A stretch of DNA of 64,000 bases, taken from the IMG/VR virus record IMGVR_UViG_3300020603_000012, positions 1 through 64,000 of that record; one strand, written 5' to 3'. Position 1 is the first letter of the stretch, and every line of letters starts with the position of its first letter. A program made the position numbers and the translations under genes. Of this stretch, positions 7,781 through 17,546 are shown one piece after another. The DNA comes from a virus. Under the pieces are notes generated by a model, which saw only the letters and a program-made list of their open reading frames with translations, had not been told where the DNA came from and made no database searches.

Positions 7781-8524
7781 TTAATTATTATAGGTATCGT
7801 AGCTTATTATTCTACAGTTATATTTTTCCCAAACAGGCTTTAAGTCTTGTCTATAGGGTAAGGGGTCAATATAACCTGCATTAGCAAAACCTTTAATTCT
7901 TAATGCACTACTCGGTGAATTTGCATCACATAAATTTTCACCAGAATAACAAGTATATGTTTTGCTAAATTTTACTTTTAGTCTTACGCCCTCCTTTACT
8001 ATTTCAGCCTTATCCATTTCTATCAACGGTGCCTCTATTTTTATTCTTGTTTCTCGGTTCAACGCCAACACACCATTAATAGTAGGCAAAAATTCAGGAC
8101 TTGCATCCCAATACCCGGCCAAACTATCTACTTTAGTTGCACCGTGATATACAATACAAGCGCCTACAGCTTCTGCATAGGATGCAGCAATACTTAAAAA
8201 TATCATATTACGATTAGGTACGTATGATTTTGGCTGAGCTTCTCCCGCTATCTGTCTTATATCAGGGGTCTCTATGTCATTGTTTGTAAGACTACTTGTG
8301 GGTGCAAGTTTCTTAATAAAAGACGTATCAATAGTCTGCCACTCTTTTATCTTAAGCTTTTCAACATGGTATTCAGCTAATTTTAATTCTCTTTTATGTC
8401 TTTGACCATAATCATATGAAAGTCCAAAAACGTTTTCTGATCCAAATTGCTCAACAGCTTTGTACAGTATTACTGTACTGTCCATTCCTCCAGATATAGG
8501 AACTACAACCTTATTCTTTTTCAC
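7781..8524 (-). CDS. queC: QueC-like 7-cyano-7-deazaguanine synthase
   Basis: A 247-residue PP-loop ATPase. The P-loop SGGMDS is at 11-16, followed by GLSYDYGQRH, YVPNRNMIFLS and YHGATKVDS, all QueC landmarks. QueC turns 7-carboxy-7-deazaguanine into the amide and then preQ0. The zinc site is altered: Cys192 and Cys199 remain, but the next two ligand positions are Asn202 and Ser205 (segment CDANSPSSALR). Together with the adjacent amidotransferase this suggests a modified end product rather than ordinary preQ0. The gene overlaps uvsX by 14 bases. Confidence 0.85.
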   Translation of the reverse strand: MKKNKVVVPISGGMDSTVILYKAVEQFGSENVFGLSYDYGQRHKRELKLAEYHVEKLKIKEWQTIDTSFIKKLAPTSSLTNNDIETPDIRQIAGEAQPKSYVPNRNMIFLSIAASYAEAVGACIVYHGATKVDSLAGYWDASPEFLPTINGVLALNRETRIKIEAPLIEMDKAEIVKEGVRLKVKFSKTYTCYSGENLCDANSPSSALRIKGFANAGYIDPLPYRQDLKPVWEKYNCRIISYDTYNN

Positions 8525-9593
8525 CTACATCCTCACCAGATACATTTCCATACTTGTATGCAGTTTCAAGCTTTTTATCTAATAGAGGGATAAGCTCTTC
8601 ATAGAACTTTGGCTCTTTAGTAAAGTTCTTAGCATATCCTAGCTTGGTACCGTCTGGTTTGGTGTAAGTAGAACCGGTTTGAATAATCAAACCATGGTTA
8701 ACAGCCATCTCGAGCAACCCACTATATTTGTCGAGACCAGTTAAATAATTTAAATTAATACTCGCTTCTAAGAAAGGCGGTACAAATCTATTTTTGACCG
8801 TTAGTGCACGAAGAGTGACACCGTTATAATTTTTAGCTTCAGGTAAAATAGCCTCATCTTCACTTTCTTGTTTTTCGTTCTTTTTAGCCAGCTGAACAAT
8901 CACACTAGCCATGTATAGCGGGCCGCTTCCACCACTTTGATTTTGTACTAATGAAGGATATAGAGAGGCAGGATCACTATAAGTGTGATTAGTCATCAAA
9001 ATAGGAACACCAGCTCTACCTGCCTTGTATGTAAGAAGACGTAACATGCTCTTAAGCCCCTTTGCTCTAGTGCCCATATCAGCAGCACTCTTGTCCTTCT
9101 CTACATCTGTTACTTCTTTACTACCGGCAAGATTACCTAGACTATCTAAACTGATAATAAATTTACCCTGTAAATTGTTCTCAACAATACTATCTAAAAA
9201 TGTACTAATTTGATTACGAGCATTTTCAATAGTATAGACAGGAACATATTTTGTTTTATCTGGATCCAAGCCTACCCCGGCTGTAGTTGTCTTATCGATA
9301 GCAAACTCAGTATCAAATATAACAGGTACAACACCTCTTTTCTGGGCTAAGCCTAAAATTTTATTAACAAGAAGAGTTTTACCGGTCTGTGAAGGGCCTG
9401 CAAAAATTGTTATGCGACCCTTAGGTATACCGCCCCCTCTTAATTTCCCAGAAACAATGGCATTTAATGCATAGCAACCTGTATCATACCAAGTGTCTAC
9501 ATTACAAAGCGCATTTTCTGAAAGAAACGTAGCTTCAGGGTTTAAAGCATCTAGAGCCTTAAATGCTTTTGACAACAGCTCGTCTTGCTTCAT
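8511..9593 (-). CDS. uvsX: UvsX/RecA-type recombinase
   Basis: A 360-residue RecA-fold ATPase with Walker A GPSQTGKT (66-73), FIISLDSLGNL as Walker B, and ILMTNHTYSDP. Length and the N-terminal ALDALNPEA / TGCYALNAIVSG pattern match T4-superfamily UvsX rather than bacterial RecA. It forms filaments on ssDNA for strand exchange and recombination-dependent replication, with UvsY (19016-19411) as mediator. It starts two bases after the preceding gene and overlaps queC, tying DNA modification to the replication operon. Confidence 0.9.
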   Translation of the reverse strand: MKQDELLSKAFKALDALNPEATFLSENALCNVDTWYDTGCYALNAIVSGKLRGGGIPKGRITIFAGPSQTGKTLLVNKILGLAQKRGVVPVIFDTEFAIDKTTTAGVGLDPDKTKYVPVYTIENARNQISTFLDSIVENNLQGKFIISLDSLGNLAGSKEVTDVEKDKSAADMGTRAKGLKSMLRLLTYKAGRAGVPILMTNHTYSDPASLYPSLVQNQSGGSGPLYMASVIVQLAKKNEKQESEDEAILPEAKNYNGVTLRALTVKNRFVPPFLEASINLNYLTGLDKYSGLLEMAVNHGLIIQTGSTYTKPDGTKLGYAKNFTKEPKFYEELIPLLDKKLETAYKYGNVSGEDVGEKE

Positions 9594-9595
9594 TA

Positions 9596-9949
9596 TTATT
9601 CGTCGAACAGCTTAATAACTGGTGCATCCTTGCCTTTGCCCTCGTTTACAGGCTTGACAGCTGCAAAAATTCTAGTATACTGCTCGGCAATCTTAGGTTC
9701 GAGCTTTACTGAAGAAGTAACAATACTACCCCTATTAAAGGTAAATTGAGCGCCGTCATTACGGGACTTTTCTTCAATAAATTCCTTAAAGAACATAGGA
9801 ATCAATTGAACTTGCAATTGACCGGTTTGGCTAGGGCTAACATGCAACACAGCAGGGTTCTTAACAGTAAGACCGCTGTCATTGTCGCTGACTAGCTCAC
9901 CTAAAATTGTTTGACCTACATGATTGACAAATACTGTAATATTACTCAT
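9596..9949 (-). CDS. hypothetical protein, possible Sm-like beta-barrel
   Basis: A 117-residue protein beginning VFVNHVGQTILGELVSDND, followed by LTVKNPAVLHV. This strand pattern resembles small Sm/SH3-like barrels, but the family is not certain. Located between polymerase and uvsX, with its own promoter; uvsX follows after two bases, so they share a transcript. The C-terminus ends acidic (VIKLFDE). Probably a recombination/replication accessory by position only. Confidence 0.65.
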   Translation of the reverse strand: MSNITVFVNHVGQTILGELVSDNDSGLTVKNPAVLHVSPSQTGQLQVQLIPMFFKEFIEEKSRNDGAQFTFNRGSIVTSSVKLEPKIAEQYTRIFAAVKPVNEGKGKDAPVIKLFDE

Positions 9950-9955
9950 ATAGTT

Positions 9956-9983
9956 AATATAATATAATTTTTTGAAAAATCAA
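9956..9983 (-). promoter_or_regulatory. early-type promoter upstream of 9596-9949/uvsX
   Basis: TTGATT (9978-9983), 16-nt spacer, TATATT (9956-9961), 6 nt to ATG at 9949. The -35 overlaps the last codons of the polymerase gene. Confidence 0.7.
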
Positions 9984-12571
9984 GCACCTAAAAGTTGAAA
10001 TAAATCACACTGTGTGGCTTCGCCCGGTTTACGGGGTGTCCAGTTGACAGACTCATAAAACCTTTCAACAGCACTAAAGATGATTTTATCAAACATTAAT
10101 TCACTATCTGGTTGAAATATTTTACTAAATTCTTCTGGATAGTAATATTTGTATGCAATTGCGTTTATACCATATCTATTAGGTTGCTTGACATAGAAGT
10201 ATCTAATCTTATCACCGCTGGCAATCTGTTCGTACTTCTTTTCAATACCAAATGTTCTAAGTAACAAATTATGATAATAAGCCGCCTTAACATGTAATGG
10301 CATGGACTTAACAGTTTTGAATCCATCACATCTGCCTGAATATTTTTCATATCCCTTCAAACCCATAACAAATGATATATCGCTTATTGGTAGCGTTTTG
10401 AACAAATCGTAAGTTTCAGCTATAATTTCATTTGTTTTTTGTTGGTTCTGAGTAAGTAGCATTGTTTCAACAATTTTCTTGGCTAAGGGTTTAATTGGAT
10501 CTGGCATCGTGGTCCTAGCAATTTCAACACCGGTATATTTAAATTTTTTACACGCTATACCCTCTTCGTCAAGCACATGAATTACATATCTCTTCTTCTG
10601 TAAGAACATTCCTACGTCACAGATAGCCTCTCTCTTAAACGTAATTCTACTGTCTATACTATTAAGATTCTTTTCACACCATGTTTTAATTTCAATATTA
10701 AGATGATGTTCAATTTCATCTACGAGTTTATAAAAATCTTGAGTTACTTTGAAATTATTGTCAATGGCCGTAATACCTAGTTTTTTTACCAATGGTTCAA
10801 GTGAAATATAGCTTGAATCAGTATCATTATAAATAATAGGAGTATTTTGTGAAATTTCTTCTTTTGTGAGATTGCCTTTTCTTTGTATAAAATCTTCTAG
10901 AATTTTATTACCCTGCTTAATAACAGCTTGACCTGTTAAAGTAATACTCCTTGCCAAGTCATCATCGCCAAGAGGAAAGACTTTATTGCCGAGCGCGCCA
11001 TATACAGTATTAATAAAAATCTTAAATGTATGTTGCTTAATGTTTAATCTCGATAATTCATCTTTTAAGGCTCTGTATGTTGGGTCTTTTTTATCGAGTG
11101 TGCTAAGTTGTTTTTTAATTTTTTTGTGTTCTTTTCTAACTAGAACTCTCAATTTATAGTATTGATCAACCATCTCTGGAATAATACCTTTGTGCTTCTG
11201 ACTAAAAAGTACTTTAGCCTTACTAATAGCTAGTTTTTCTGTTGTGACGAGCTTTGCAAATTTTGTCTTTGGTATTGTTACTGTTTTTCCGTTTACTTCT
11301 CTAATAGTAATATCTGTTTCTGTTTGCTGCTCTATAACCCCCATCTTAGTTTCTGGAGAAAGGTTTAATGTTATCATTACTGAGGGATATAGACTGTTTG
11401 CATCAAAACTAACTATGTATTTCTGAAACCCTCTTTTTGGGTCCCCTACATATGCTCCCTCATTTTGCTTTCCGTCATCTTCACCTCTTACAAACGTAGG
11501 AATTTTACGATTTCTATATCTTGCACGAATAGCACAGGCTCCAATAATAACGCTCATACTACCCATAGCCGCTTCCATTGTCGTGAGCCCGGTATAACTT
11601 AACATTCTAAGTAGCTGAAAGTATTGTAATTTTTCTTCTAACTTAACAAGCAGACGAACGTCCTGAACGTTATATTCAACAAACTTATCCCAATCCACAT
11701 CTGCTAACTCACTTAAGTTTGAATTACCATAGTCTATTTTTGATTCTCCTAGCTCTGTGCGCGCTATGTTATCTAGTTTGTAATTTTCTCTTAATACTAA
11801 GCAGAACCGTTTATAGATGTCTAGGTAATCAAGACAAGATATTCCATCTATAAACCAACGGGTCTGCTCTCTACCAAATTGACCTCTTAATGTTTTGCTA
11901 TATACTCTTCCCATTGGGCTGAGTCGCCCTACAGTTTCATCATCAAATAACACTCTTATACGATTAACTAGATAGGGTAAATCAAATAGAACTGAGTTCC
12001 AGCCCATTATTACATCTGGATAATCACTTTCAATAAACCCAATAAATTTGCTAAGCATTTCTTTTTCCGTTTTACAAAAAATAAATTTATGATCTGGTGT
12101 AATTTTTGCGTACGGTTTTGTGCCCCAAGTAACATATTTGTTGGAGAGACTGTCATGTATGGTAATTACATTGATACAGTGGTTGGCCTGTTCTACGATA
12201 GGAAAATCATCAACAGAATAAGTTTCAATATCTAAGAAGAATGTCTTTAGCTGATTTTTAGAGAAATCCGCAGTCTCGTTGTGCTCCCAGAAATTATCAA
12301 TTAAGAATTGTTGTGCAGGTGAAAGGTTTTCAAATACCCTAGTAATGCCTGATTCTTTGAGATATTTTGATTTTTCAAATTGATTTTTAAATACTTTTTT
12401 CTTTAAGTTGGTATTAAAAATGCTAATAGCATCTTTAGCATTGTTAGACTCTAGATATATGTAGGGTTTATAAGTGGAATCTATAGCAATTCTATTACCG
12501 TTTGTATCCCAAGTAAATAGTCGTATTAACTCCTGTCTGGGGTCGTATGCTATGTTTCTATACCCAATCAC
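9980..12571 (-). CDS. 43: family B DNA polymerase (T4 gp43-like)
   Basis: An 863-residue replicative polymerase (T4 gp43 is 898). Proofreading exonuclease residues: DIET (Asp114, Glu116), MGWNSVLFDLPY (189-200) and YNVQD (Asp304). Polymerase motif A SFDANSLYPS (388-397), motif B KIFINTVYGALGNK (517-530), motif C YNDTDSS (581-587), and QKKRY. The C-terminus (CDLFQLLGA) resembles a clamp-binding peptide. The GTG start lies six bases after a TATAAT box. No intein or split is seen. Confidence 0.95.
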   Translation of the reverse strand: MIGYRNIAYDPRQELIRLFTWDTNGNRIAIDSTYKPYIYLESNNAKDAISIFNTNLKKKVFKNQFEKSKYLKESGITRVFENLSPAQQFLIDNFWEHNETADFSKNQLKTFFLDIETYSVDDFPIVEQANHCINVITIHDSLSNKYVTWGTKPYAKITPDHKFIFCKTEKEMLSKFIGFIESDYPDVIMGWNSVLFDLPYLVNRIRVLFDDETVGRLSPMGRVYSKTLRGQFGREQTRWFIDGISCLDYLDIYKRFCLVLRENYKLDNIARTELGESKIDYGNSNLSELADVDWDKFVEYNVQDVRLLVKLEEKLQYFQLLRMLSYTGLTTMEAAMGSMSVIIGACAIRARYRNRKIPTFVRGEDDGKQNEGAYVGDPKRGFQKYIVSFDANSLYPSVMITLNLSPETKMGVIEQQTETDITIREVNGKTVTIPKTKFAKLVTTEKLAISKAKVLFSQKHKGIIPEMVDQYYKLRVLVRKEHKKIKKQLSTLDKKDPTYRALKDELSRLNIKQHTFKIFINTVYGALGNKVFPLGDDDLARSITLTGQAVIKQGNKILEDFIQRKGNLTKEEISQNTPIIYNDTDSSYISLEPLVKKLGITAIDNNFKVTQDFYKLVDEIEHHLNIEIKTWCEKNLNSIDSRITFKREAICDVGMFLQKKRYVIHVLDEEGIACKKFKYTGVEIARTTMPDPIKPLAKKIVETMLLTQNQQKTNEIIAETYDLFKTLPISDISFVMGLKGYEKYSGRCDGFKTVKSMPLHVKAAYYHNLLLRTFGIEKKYEQIASGDKIRYFYVKQPNRYGINAIAYKYYYPEEFSKIFQPDSELMFDKIIFSAVERFYESVNWTPRKPGEATQCDLFQLLGA

Positions 12572-12577
12572 CTTAGT

Positions 12578-12605
12578 ATTATAATTGCAATTATGTACTT
12601 AGCAA
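12578..12605 (-). promoter_or_regulatory. early-type promoter for DNA polymerase
   Basis: TTGCTA (12600-12605), 16-nt spacer, TATAAT (12578-12583), 6 nt to GTG at 12571. Confidence 0.65.
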
Positions 12606-12611
12606 TAAATT
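12604..12611 (+). promoter_or_regulatory. late-promoter-like box AATAAATT
   Basis: Ends 5 nt before the ATG at 12617, the same spacing as at several other plus-strand genes; this argues for the internal start of the small gene. Confidence 0.45.
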
Positions 12612-12616
12612 ATTAT

Positions 12617-12820
12617 ATGGAGAAAATAATTCAATTCTTTGACCACAATTTACCTTGTCCGAGTGAAATTCCTGATTGTGAAAAGAGAAGAGTTGAATAT
12701 ACAGAAAAATTAGATGCATTAAAGAGAAGTGGTGGGTGTACAAAGTGTGCAGAAAATAGAATTAAAAACGAGTTTATTCTTCAATTACAACACTTAATAA
12801 ATACTAACCAACTCCGTTGA
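12617..12820 (+). CDS. small hypothetical protein with CxxC motif
   Basis: A 67-residue charged protein starting MEKIIQFFDHNLPCPSEI. An in-frame ATG exists at 12593, but the late box at 12604-12611 lies between the two, favouring 12617. Cysteines at PCP, DCEK and GGCTKC could bind a metal; the rest is helical and basic. Similar small Cys proteins are common in phages, without a known role. Its 3' end overlaps the convergent glycosyltransferase gene by 17 bases. Confidence 0.6.
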   Translation: MEKIIQFFDHNLPCPSEIPDCEKRRVEYTEKLDALKRSGGCTKCAENRIKNEFILQLQHLINTNQLR

Positions 12821-14030
12821 TTTTATTTAAAATTTTTCGTTCAGGGCTTCCGTACGGGTGATTAAACAGTTCGTAATAAGTTTCAATATTATCCTCTAAC
12901 CATCTTTGATCTGCATTTTTACGAGCCGCAGAACAAACATTCATGTATCTACCCTTCTTACTCAACACATCCCTAACCACCTTTATCATCTCGTCGCCTG
13001 TCTTAAATTTAAATTCGGCGTCTTTGTATGTGCAGAGATCTTGGCAAGCAATGGGAAGACCCAAGCAATTTGCCTCAATCCATTTTAAATCGGATTTGCT
13101 TTTATTAAACGTATTATCCTGTAGAGGCGCAACAAGCATATTCACTTTAAGATTTTTTAGCTTTTCACCATAATTATACAGATTAACCCAAGGGTGAAAC
13201 TCCACTAGGCCCCTCTCGACTAGAGGTCTTAGCGGTAGCGGAAACGCGCCTAAGAACACCCACTGAAATTCATTGTAAGTATCATATATTGCCTTAATAA
13301 CGTGAGCAAAATCGTCATTTTGCTCTACTCTATTCTCAACATCAAAATGTGCGCCTGATCCTGCATATAAAATTCTTGGCTTGTTTTTATAGGTATCATA
13401 GTTCGAGCTGATACTCTTTTCATCATAAAACCTGCCTAGCCAGAACTTAGGAGGAAAGTTAGGAATAATTGTAATGTTTTTATGACCTGTTTTTTCCGCA
13501 TAATAGTCTTTCATGAATTGACATGTAACAGTAATCTCATTGCAAAGAGACATAATCTCCTGTGCATTTTTACGAATTTCGGGATCTACGAAAGCTGTTT
13601 TAAATTTATTGTAATCAGGTATGTCTTCATGAAATACTAAATCATCAATCTCATATATAATTCTGAAACCGTGGTGTTGCGACACCTCTTTTAAGAATTT
13701 AACAAACTGCAGCTGTGAAGATGTAGCTTGTCTTTGAACTCTAACCACCTTAACATTCTGGTACCATCTTGGGTCTAGAACCATCACTGTACTACCATGA
13801 ACAGTCATCCGGCCAAAAGCATTAAGCAAATGCTCTGGCCAAAGCATTCTCCAAAATCCACAACCTGAATAATCTGCATAATATTGTATTGCTCTAGGTA
13901 AATTAACATCCGGAGGCGGTGAGTTATCTGGCTGTAGAACAGGCTTTTGTGGTGAGCTAGGTATGTTTAATGTACCGGCAAGACCAGATTGACGTAGTAT
14001 TGGGGGTGTAAATTCTCCGGTGAAAAACAT
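12804..14030 (-). CDS. GT-B glycosyltransferase (family 4-like)
   Basis: A 408-residue protein. A Pro-rich N-terminal stretch (about 20-45) precedes a two-Rossmann GT-B fold: FRIIYEIDDLVFHED, NITIIPNFPP, PRILYAGSGAHFD, and near residues 310-335 NKSKSDLKWIEANCLGLP, the typical donor-site segment of GT1/GT4 enzymes. It would transfer a sugar from a nucleotide-sugar donor. It has its own TTGATT/TATCTA promoter and stands alone between the polymerase and the gp46 gene. Confidence 0.75.
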   Translation of the reverse strand: MFFTGEFTPPILRQSGLAGTLNIPSSPQKPVLQPDNSPPPDVNLPRAIQYYADYSGCGFWRMLWPEHLLNAFGRMTVHGSTVMVLDPRWYQNVKVVRVQRQATSSQLQFVKFLKEVSQHHGFRIIYEIDDLVFHEDIPDYNKFKTAFVDPEIRKNAQEIMSLCNEITVTCQFMKDYYAEKTGHKNITIIPNFPPKFWLGRFYDEKSISSNYDTYKNKPRILYAGSGAHFDVENRVEQNDDFAHVIKAIYDTYNEFQWVFLGAFPLPLRPLVERGLVEFHPWVNLYNYGEKLKNLKVNMLVAPLQDNTFNKSKSDLKWIEANCLGLPIACQDLCTYKDAEFKFKTGDEMIKVVRDVLSKKGRYMNVCSAARKNADQRWLEDNIETYYELFNHPYGSPERKILNKINGVG

Positions 14031-14036
14031 TTGAAT

Positions 14037-14064
14037 TAGATATTCCTTTTTTTACAGAAATCAA
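14037..14064 (-). promoter_or_regulatory. early-type promoter for GT-B gene
   Basis: TTGATT (14059-14064), 16-nt spacer, TATCTA (14037-14042), 6 nt to ATG at 14030. Confidence 0.6.
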
Positions 14065-15869
14065 GTCCCTCGCGATAATAAAGTCGTTATACCGTTTCTT
14101 TTCTCCAATGTAATCAAATCCCCATTTACAAACTTGACACACTCTTTTCTATGGGAGATTATATAAATACCAAACGTATTTTTCGTAACAAACTCATTTA
14201 GCAAATTTAAAACTAACTCTACCCCGGTTTCATCTAAGCTAGTATCAAGCAATTCATCATAAAATTGAATATTATAAAAGATATTTCCCTGAAGGCGAAG
14301 CATATCAATAAACGTAAACATTATTGCTAAATCTATAGCTTTTCTTTCTGCACCGCTAAAATTAAAATAGCTTGTTAGTTTGCCCTTCTCATTAATAATT
14401 TGTTCTTCAAAATATTCATTAAAGGTTATAATAGCGGTTGAGTTTAGTTTTTTAAGATAATATGTTAGCTTGTTATTAAAGAGATCTAATATTCTTTTTA
14501 CAATCAAGCTCTTAACACCTTCCTCGCTTACAATAAACTTAACCGTATCCATCAGATTTAACACGTGTTTTAGGCCTGTTACTTTATCTGTAAGGTCTTT
14601 TAATTTTTGATTAGCTTCAGTTATTGTTGATGTAAGAGATAAACTAGTGTCCGTTAGATGCTGCAAGTCTTGTGCTACCTGCTCGTTGTATTGGAGTAAC
14701 TGAGCAATTCTCTTGGCGTCATGCTCTTTTTGCTGCTTCTGTAATTTGCCTTGATGAATATTATTTTGCCCTGTCTTGATCGCATCGTTTATTTTTGTTT
14801 TTAAAATATTAAGCTCATTTATCTTTGTATCAAATGCCTTGATTTCTTTTTCTCTAGAAGAAATTTCATTCTTTAAGGTTGCTTTACTACTTTTGATATT
14901 GTCATGATCGAGGCGTGTAATATGTCTCAGGCATGTAGGACAAACATCTTTATCTGTACCAATCTTACTCATCGTAGTAAAACAGATGTCATTAGTCGTT
15001 TCAAGAGCAGTCATTTGTTTACCTAATTCTTGAATTTGCTTATCACAATTTTCTAGCTTTGTAGTCAATAGCGATACATTTTTGGTTATCTCCTCTACAT
15101 TTAATTCTTTCTCTGTATTATTTTTTGTATTAAGAACATTTAGTTCATTTGTATTATCTACCTGTCTTTTTTCCAAAAGTACCTTTCTGGTAATATAATC
15201 ATCGTGAGACTTTTTCTGTTGCTCGAGAAGCGTGTCTATTGATTTTTTAACTTCATCCTCTCTAGCACTTTCAATTTCATAATTTGATTTTATTTCTGAT
15301 TGTTCATCTCTTAATTGAGAGAGCATTTTACTAAAAATTTCTAAATTAAAAATACTTTCTATAAATTTTCTTTTTTCTAGTTTCTTTTTAGCCATGAACG
15401 GTGTAGTGTTGTTAACTGTCATTACTACGCAATTTTGAAACAATTCAGAATTACATCCAATTAAAGAAATAATATATTCTGTAGTATTAGCTATACTATC
15501 TCTTGTCACATCTCGTTGATTGTGAAAAAGATAACATCTGCTTGGCTCTAACGTTCTAACTATCTCATATTGATCAGTTTTCTTGCCGCTTGTTATATGA
15601 AAAGAAAGCGATACCTCGCAGGTTTGACCGGTGATATTATTAATAATAAACTCTTTTCTCAGCTCTCTAATTGTTGTACCAAACAAAGCAAAATGCATCG
15701 CATCAGGTACTGTACTCTTACCTACACCGTTTCTTCTATCTATTTGATCTCGGTTTATTCCTGTAATGCCATGTAGACCAGGTCTAAAATCAATTACAAC
15801 AGGTGTATTACCCACACTTAAGAAGTTTTTTATTATTAATTTTTCAAAAATTACTTTTTTCATTTGCAA
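14061..15869 (-). CDS. 46: recombination nuclease ATPase subunit (gp46/Rad50/SbcC-like)
   Basis: A 602-residue SMC-type ATPase. Walker A NGVGKST is at 47-53; long coiled-coil arms carry the zinc-hook motif CPTC near residue 310; the ABC signature FNFSGAERKAIDLA and Walker B IQFYDELLDTSLDE are in the C-terminal lobe. With gp47 it resects DNA ends for recombination and helps degrade host DNA. It overlaps the gp47 gene by ten bases. Translation may start at Met1 or Met3 (MQMKK). Confidence 0.92.
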   Translation of the reverse strand: MQMKKVIFEKLIIKNFLSVGNTPVVIDFRPGLHGITGINRDQIDRRNGVGKSTVPDAMHFALFGTTIRELRKEFIINNITGQTCEVSLSFHITSGKKTDQYEIVRTLEPSRCYLFHNQRDVTRDSIANTTEYIISLIGCNSELFQNCVVMTVNNTTPFMAKKKLEKRKFIESIFNLEIFSKMLSQLRDEQSEIKSNYEIESAREDEVKKSIDTLLEQQKKSHDDYITRKVLLEKRQVDNTNELNVLNTKNNTEKELNVEEITKNVSLLTTKLENCDKQIQELGKQMTALETTNDICFTTMSKIGTDKDVCPTCLRHITRLDHDNIKSSKATLKNEISSREKEIKAFDTKINELNILKTKINDAIKTGQNNIHQGKLQKQQKEHDAKRIAQLLQYNEQVAQDLQHLTDTSLSLTSTITEANQKLKDLTDKVTGLKHVLNLMDTVKFIVSEEGVKSLIVKRILDLFNNKLTYYLKKLNSTAIITFNEYFEEQIINEKGKLTSYFNFSGAERKAIDLAIMFTFIDMLRLQGNIFYNIQFYDELLDTSLDETGVELVLNLLNEFVTKNTFGIYIISHRKECVKFVNGDLITLEKRNGITTLLSRGT

Positions 15870-16903
15870 TTACTGTAAAGGGCTATTGTGTAATCTATTA
15901 CTTCTTTTTTATTTTGTATATCAAGCATATTAACAAAATCAGTTATTGCTTGGGTTATATCTACACCACTTAAATCTACATCAGTTTGCCCAGCGTTACC
16001 AAATTTATCAAATACGGCTGACTGGTCTACAACTAGGCTTTGCGGTTTAAAGCCGCCTAGTTTAACAGTTATTTTTTCTAAATCATTATTATCAATAATC
16101 TTGTCTACAGCTAATTTAATAATATTATTTTTAAATAAATCTTTACCCCTTTGATTGAAGTTATCTATCTTAATAAGTTCAGATAAATTCATCTTAATGT
16201 GTTTTGGGGATATTTCATTAGGGTAAAAAGTGTATGACGAATCTTTTAAATCAAGAATATAATAGCCCTTCGTTGTTTGTGTGTCACCGAAATCTAATTC
16301 AAACGGACAGCCAACATATAAGATAGTCCCATTATCATATTTTCTTTCCTCTCTTAAGTGAAAATGACCGGAGATAATTAAAGGGGCATAATTAAGCAAT
16401 TCTTTTGACTTTATACCATCTTCACACATTTTATACGCATTCATTTTAAAACTTTCTATTTCAAAATGACCGAAAATAATATCGCACTGCTGTAATTCTT
16501 GTACTGTTGTACCCCAAGGGGCAAAGAACAATTCTTTGCCGCCAATTTGTTTTAAGCAAGGCTTATCAATTATTTCTATATTCTTTCTTCCATTTAATAT
16601 ACTAATACTATTCACCCTACTATCGTGCTTGTAAAAACAATCATGATTACCAGTTATCATTATAATATTAAAATCTTTAAATACGTCTAATATACTAGAA
16701 GCATGGTGAAGAGTGTTGACAGTGATTTCGCTTCTACTATGAAAAAAGTCACCACAAAAAATAATATCAGTAATATCCTTATCAATCAATTCATTCTTTA
16801 TCCAATTAGCCCAAGCTAAAGAAACGTCGTGCCACGTTGAGCTATTTAAATGAACGCCCAGGTGTAAATCGGAAAATACAGCTATCTTAGAATTCTGCTT
16901 CAT
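15860..16903 (-). CDS. 47: recombination nuclease subunit (gp47/Mre11/SbcD-like)
   Basis: A 347-residue metallophosphoesterase. Phosphodiesterase motifs in order: FSDLHLGVH (10-18), FCGDFFHSR, MITGNHDCFY, and SGHFHLREE. This is the Mre11-family nuclease pairing with the gp46-like ATPase encoded immediately downstream. It starts nine bases after the sigma factor gene ends, in the same minus-strand transcript. Confidence 0.92.
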   Translation of the reverse strand: MKQNSKIAVFSDLHLGVHLNSSTWHDVSLAWANWIKNELIDKDITDIIFCGDFFHSRSEITVNTLHHASSILDVFKDFNIIMITGNHDCFYKHDSRVNSISILNGRKNIEIIDKPCLKQIGGKELFFAPWGTTVQELQQCDIIFGHFEIESFKMNAYKMCEDGIKSKELLNYAPLIISGHFHLREERKYDNGTILYVGCPFELDFGDTQTTKGYYILDLKDSSYTFYPNEISPKHIKMNLSELIKIDNFNQRGKDLFKNNIIKLAVDKIIDNNDLEKITVKLGGFKPQSLVVDQSAVFDKFGNAGQTDVDLSGVDITQAITDFVNMLDIQNKKEVIDYTIALYSNCK

Positions 16904-16912
16904 TAATAACGC

Positions 16913-17530
16913 TTAAGCGTTACTTTGATTATATACACTATTATCTAAAACTCCATGGTCTTTTGTAAAGACCCTAATTCCTGTCTCTTCTTCATCTCTA
17001 TTAATAAGACTATCATAATTACGCTCTCTGAAGTCGGCAATTATTTGATGATGCTTCTTTTCTTTTTTAATTCTGCTAATAAATGCGTGAAAAGCAATAG
17101 TTGTAAAATAACTAAAAGGACTAAAGCCGTGGTCAAGTTTAAACTTTTTATATTTTAAAGCCTGATACATTTTGACTATAGCGTCGCCCATCATTTCATC
17201 TCTATAGCTATAATTAATAAAATTAGGGGCAAACGATAGCCCGTAAGCAATTCTTTTTATTGCATCAGCAAGATAATCTGTAAGGTTATTAGATTTATAG
17301 TACTTACGAATTTCGTCCTCGAACTGCTTACTATTTACATAGTGCGGCTTCTCAGAAGGTTTTAGTTTTTTAGTAGTATTTTTAGTAGCGGAAGGCTCTA
17401 CTTCACCGGTAATAGAGGCTACTACTGTCTTAATTAACTTATCATCAGGTACTGTATCATCTAGTTCAATCTTTTTAGACTTTGCTAGTTGTTTATCTTT
17501 TTTAAGCTTCTGAGGTTTTTTCTTTATCAT
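16913..17530 (-). CDS. 55: late-transcription sigma factor (T4 gp55-like)
   Basis: A 205-residue protein with a Lys-rich N-terminus (1-70) followed by a compact sigma-region-2-like block: FINYSYRDEMMGDAIVKMYQ, then YKKFKLDHGFSPFSYFTTIA and FISRIKKEKKHH. This is the gp55 layout, slightly longer than T4's (185). gp55 directs host RNA polymerase to TATAAATA-type late promoters with the clamp as activator; such boxes are found before many genes here. Confidence 0.85.
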   Translation of the reverse strand: MIKKKPQKLKKDKQLAKSKKIELDDTVPDDKLIKTVVASITGEVEPSATKNTTKKLKPSEKPHYVNSKQFEDEIRKYYKSNNLTDYLADAIKRIAYGLSFAPNFINYSYRDEMMGDAIVKMYQALKYKKFKLDHGFSPFSYFTTIAFHAFISRIKKEKKHHQIIADFRERNYDSLINRDEEETGIRVFTKDHGVLDNSVYNQSNA

Positions 17531-17546
17531 AAATCGTATTCTTTAC

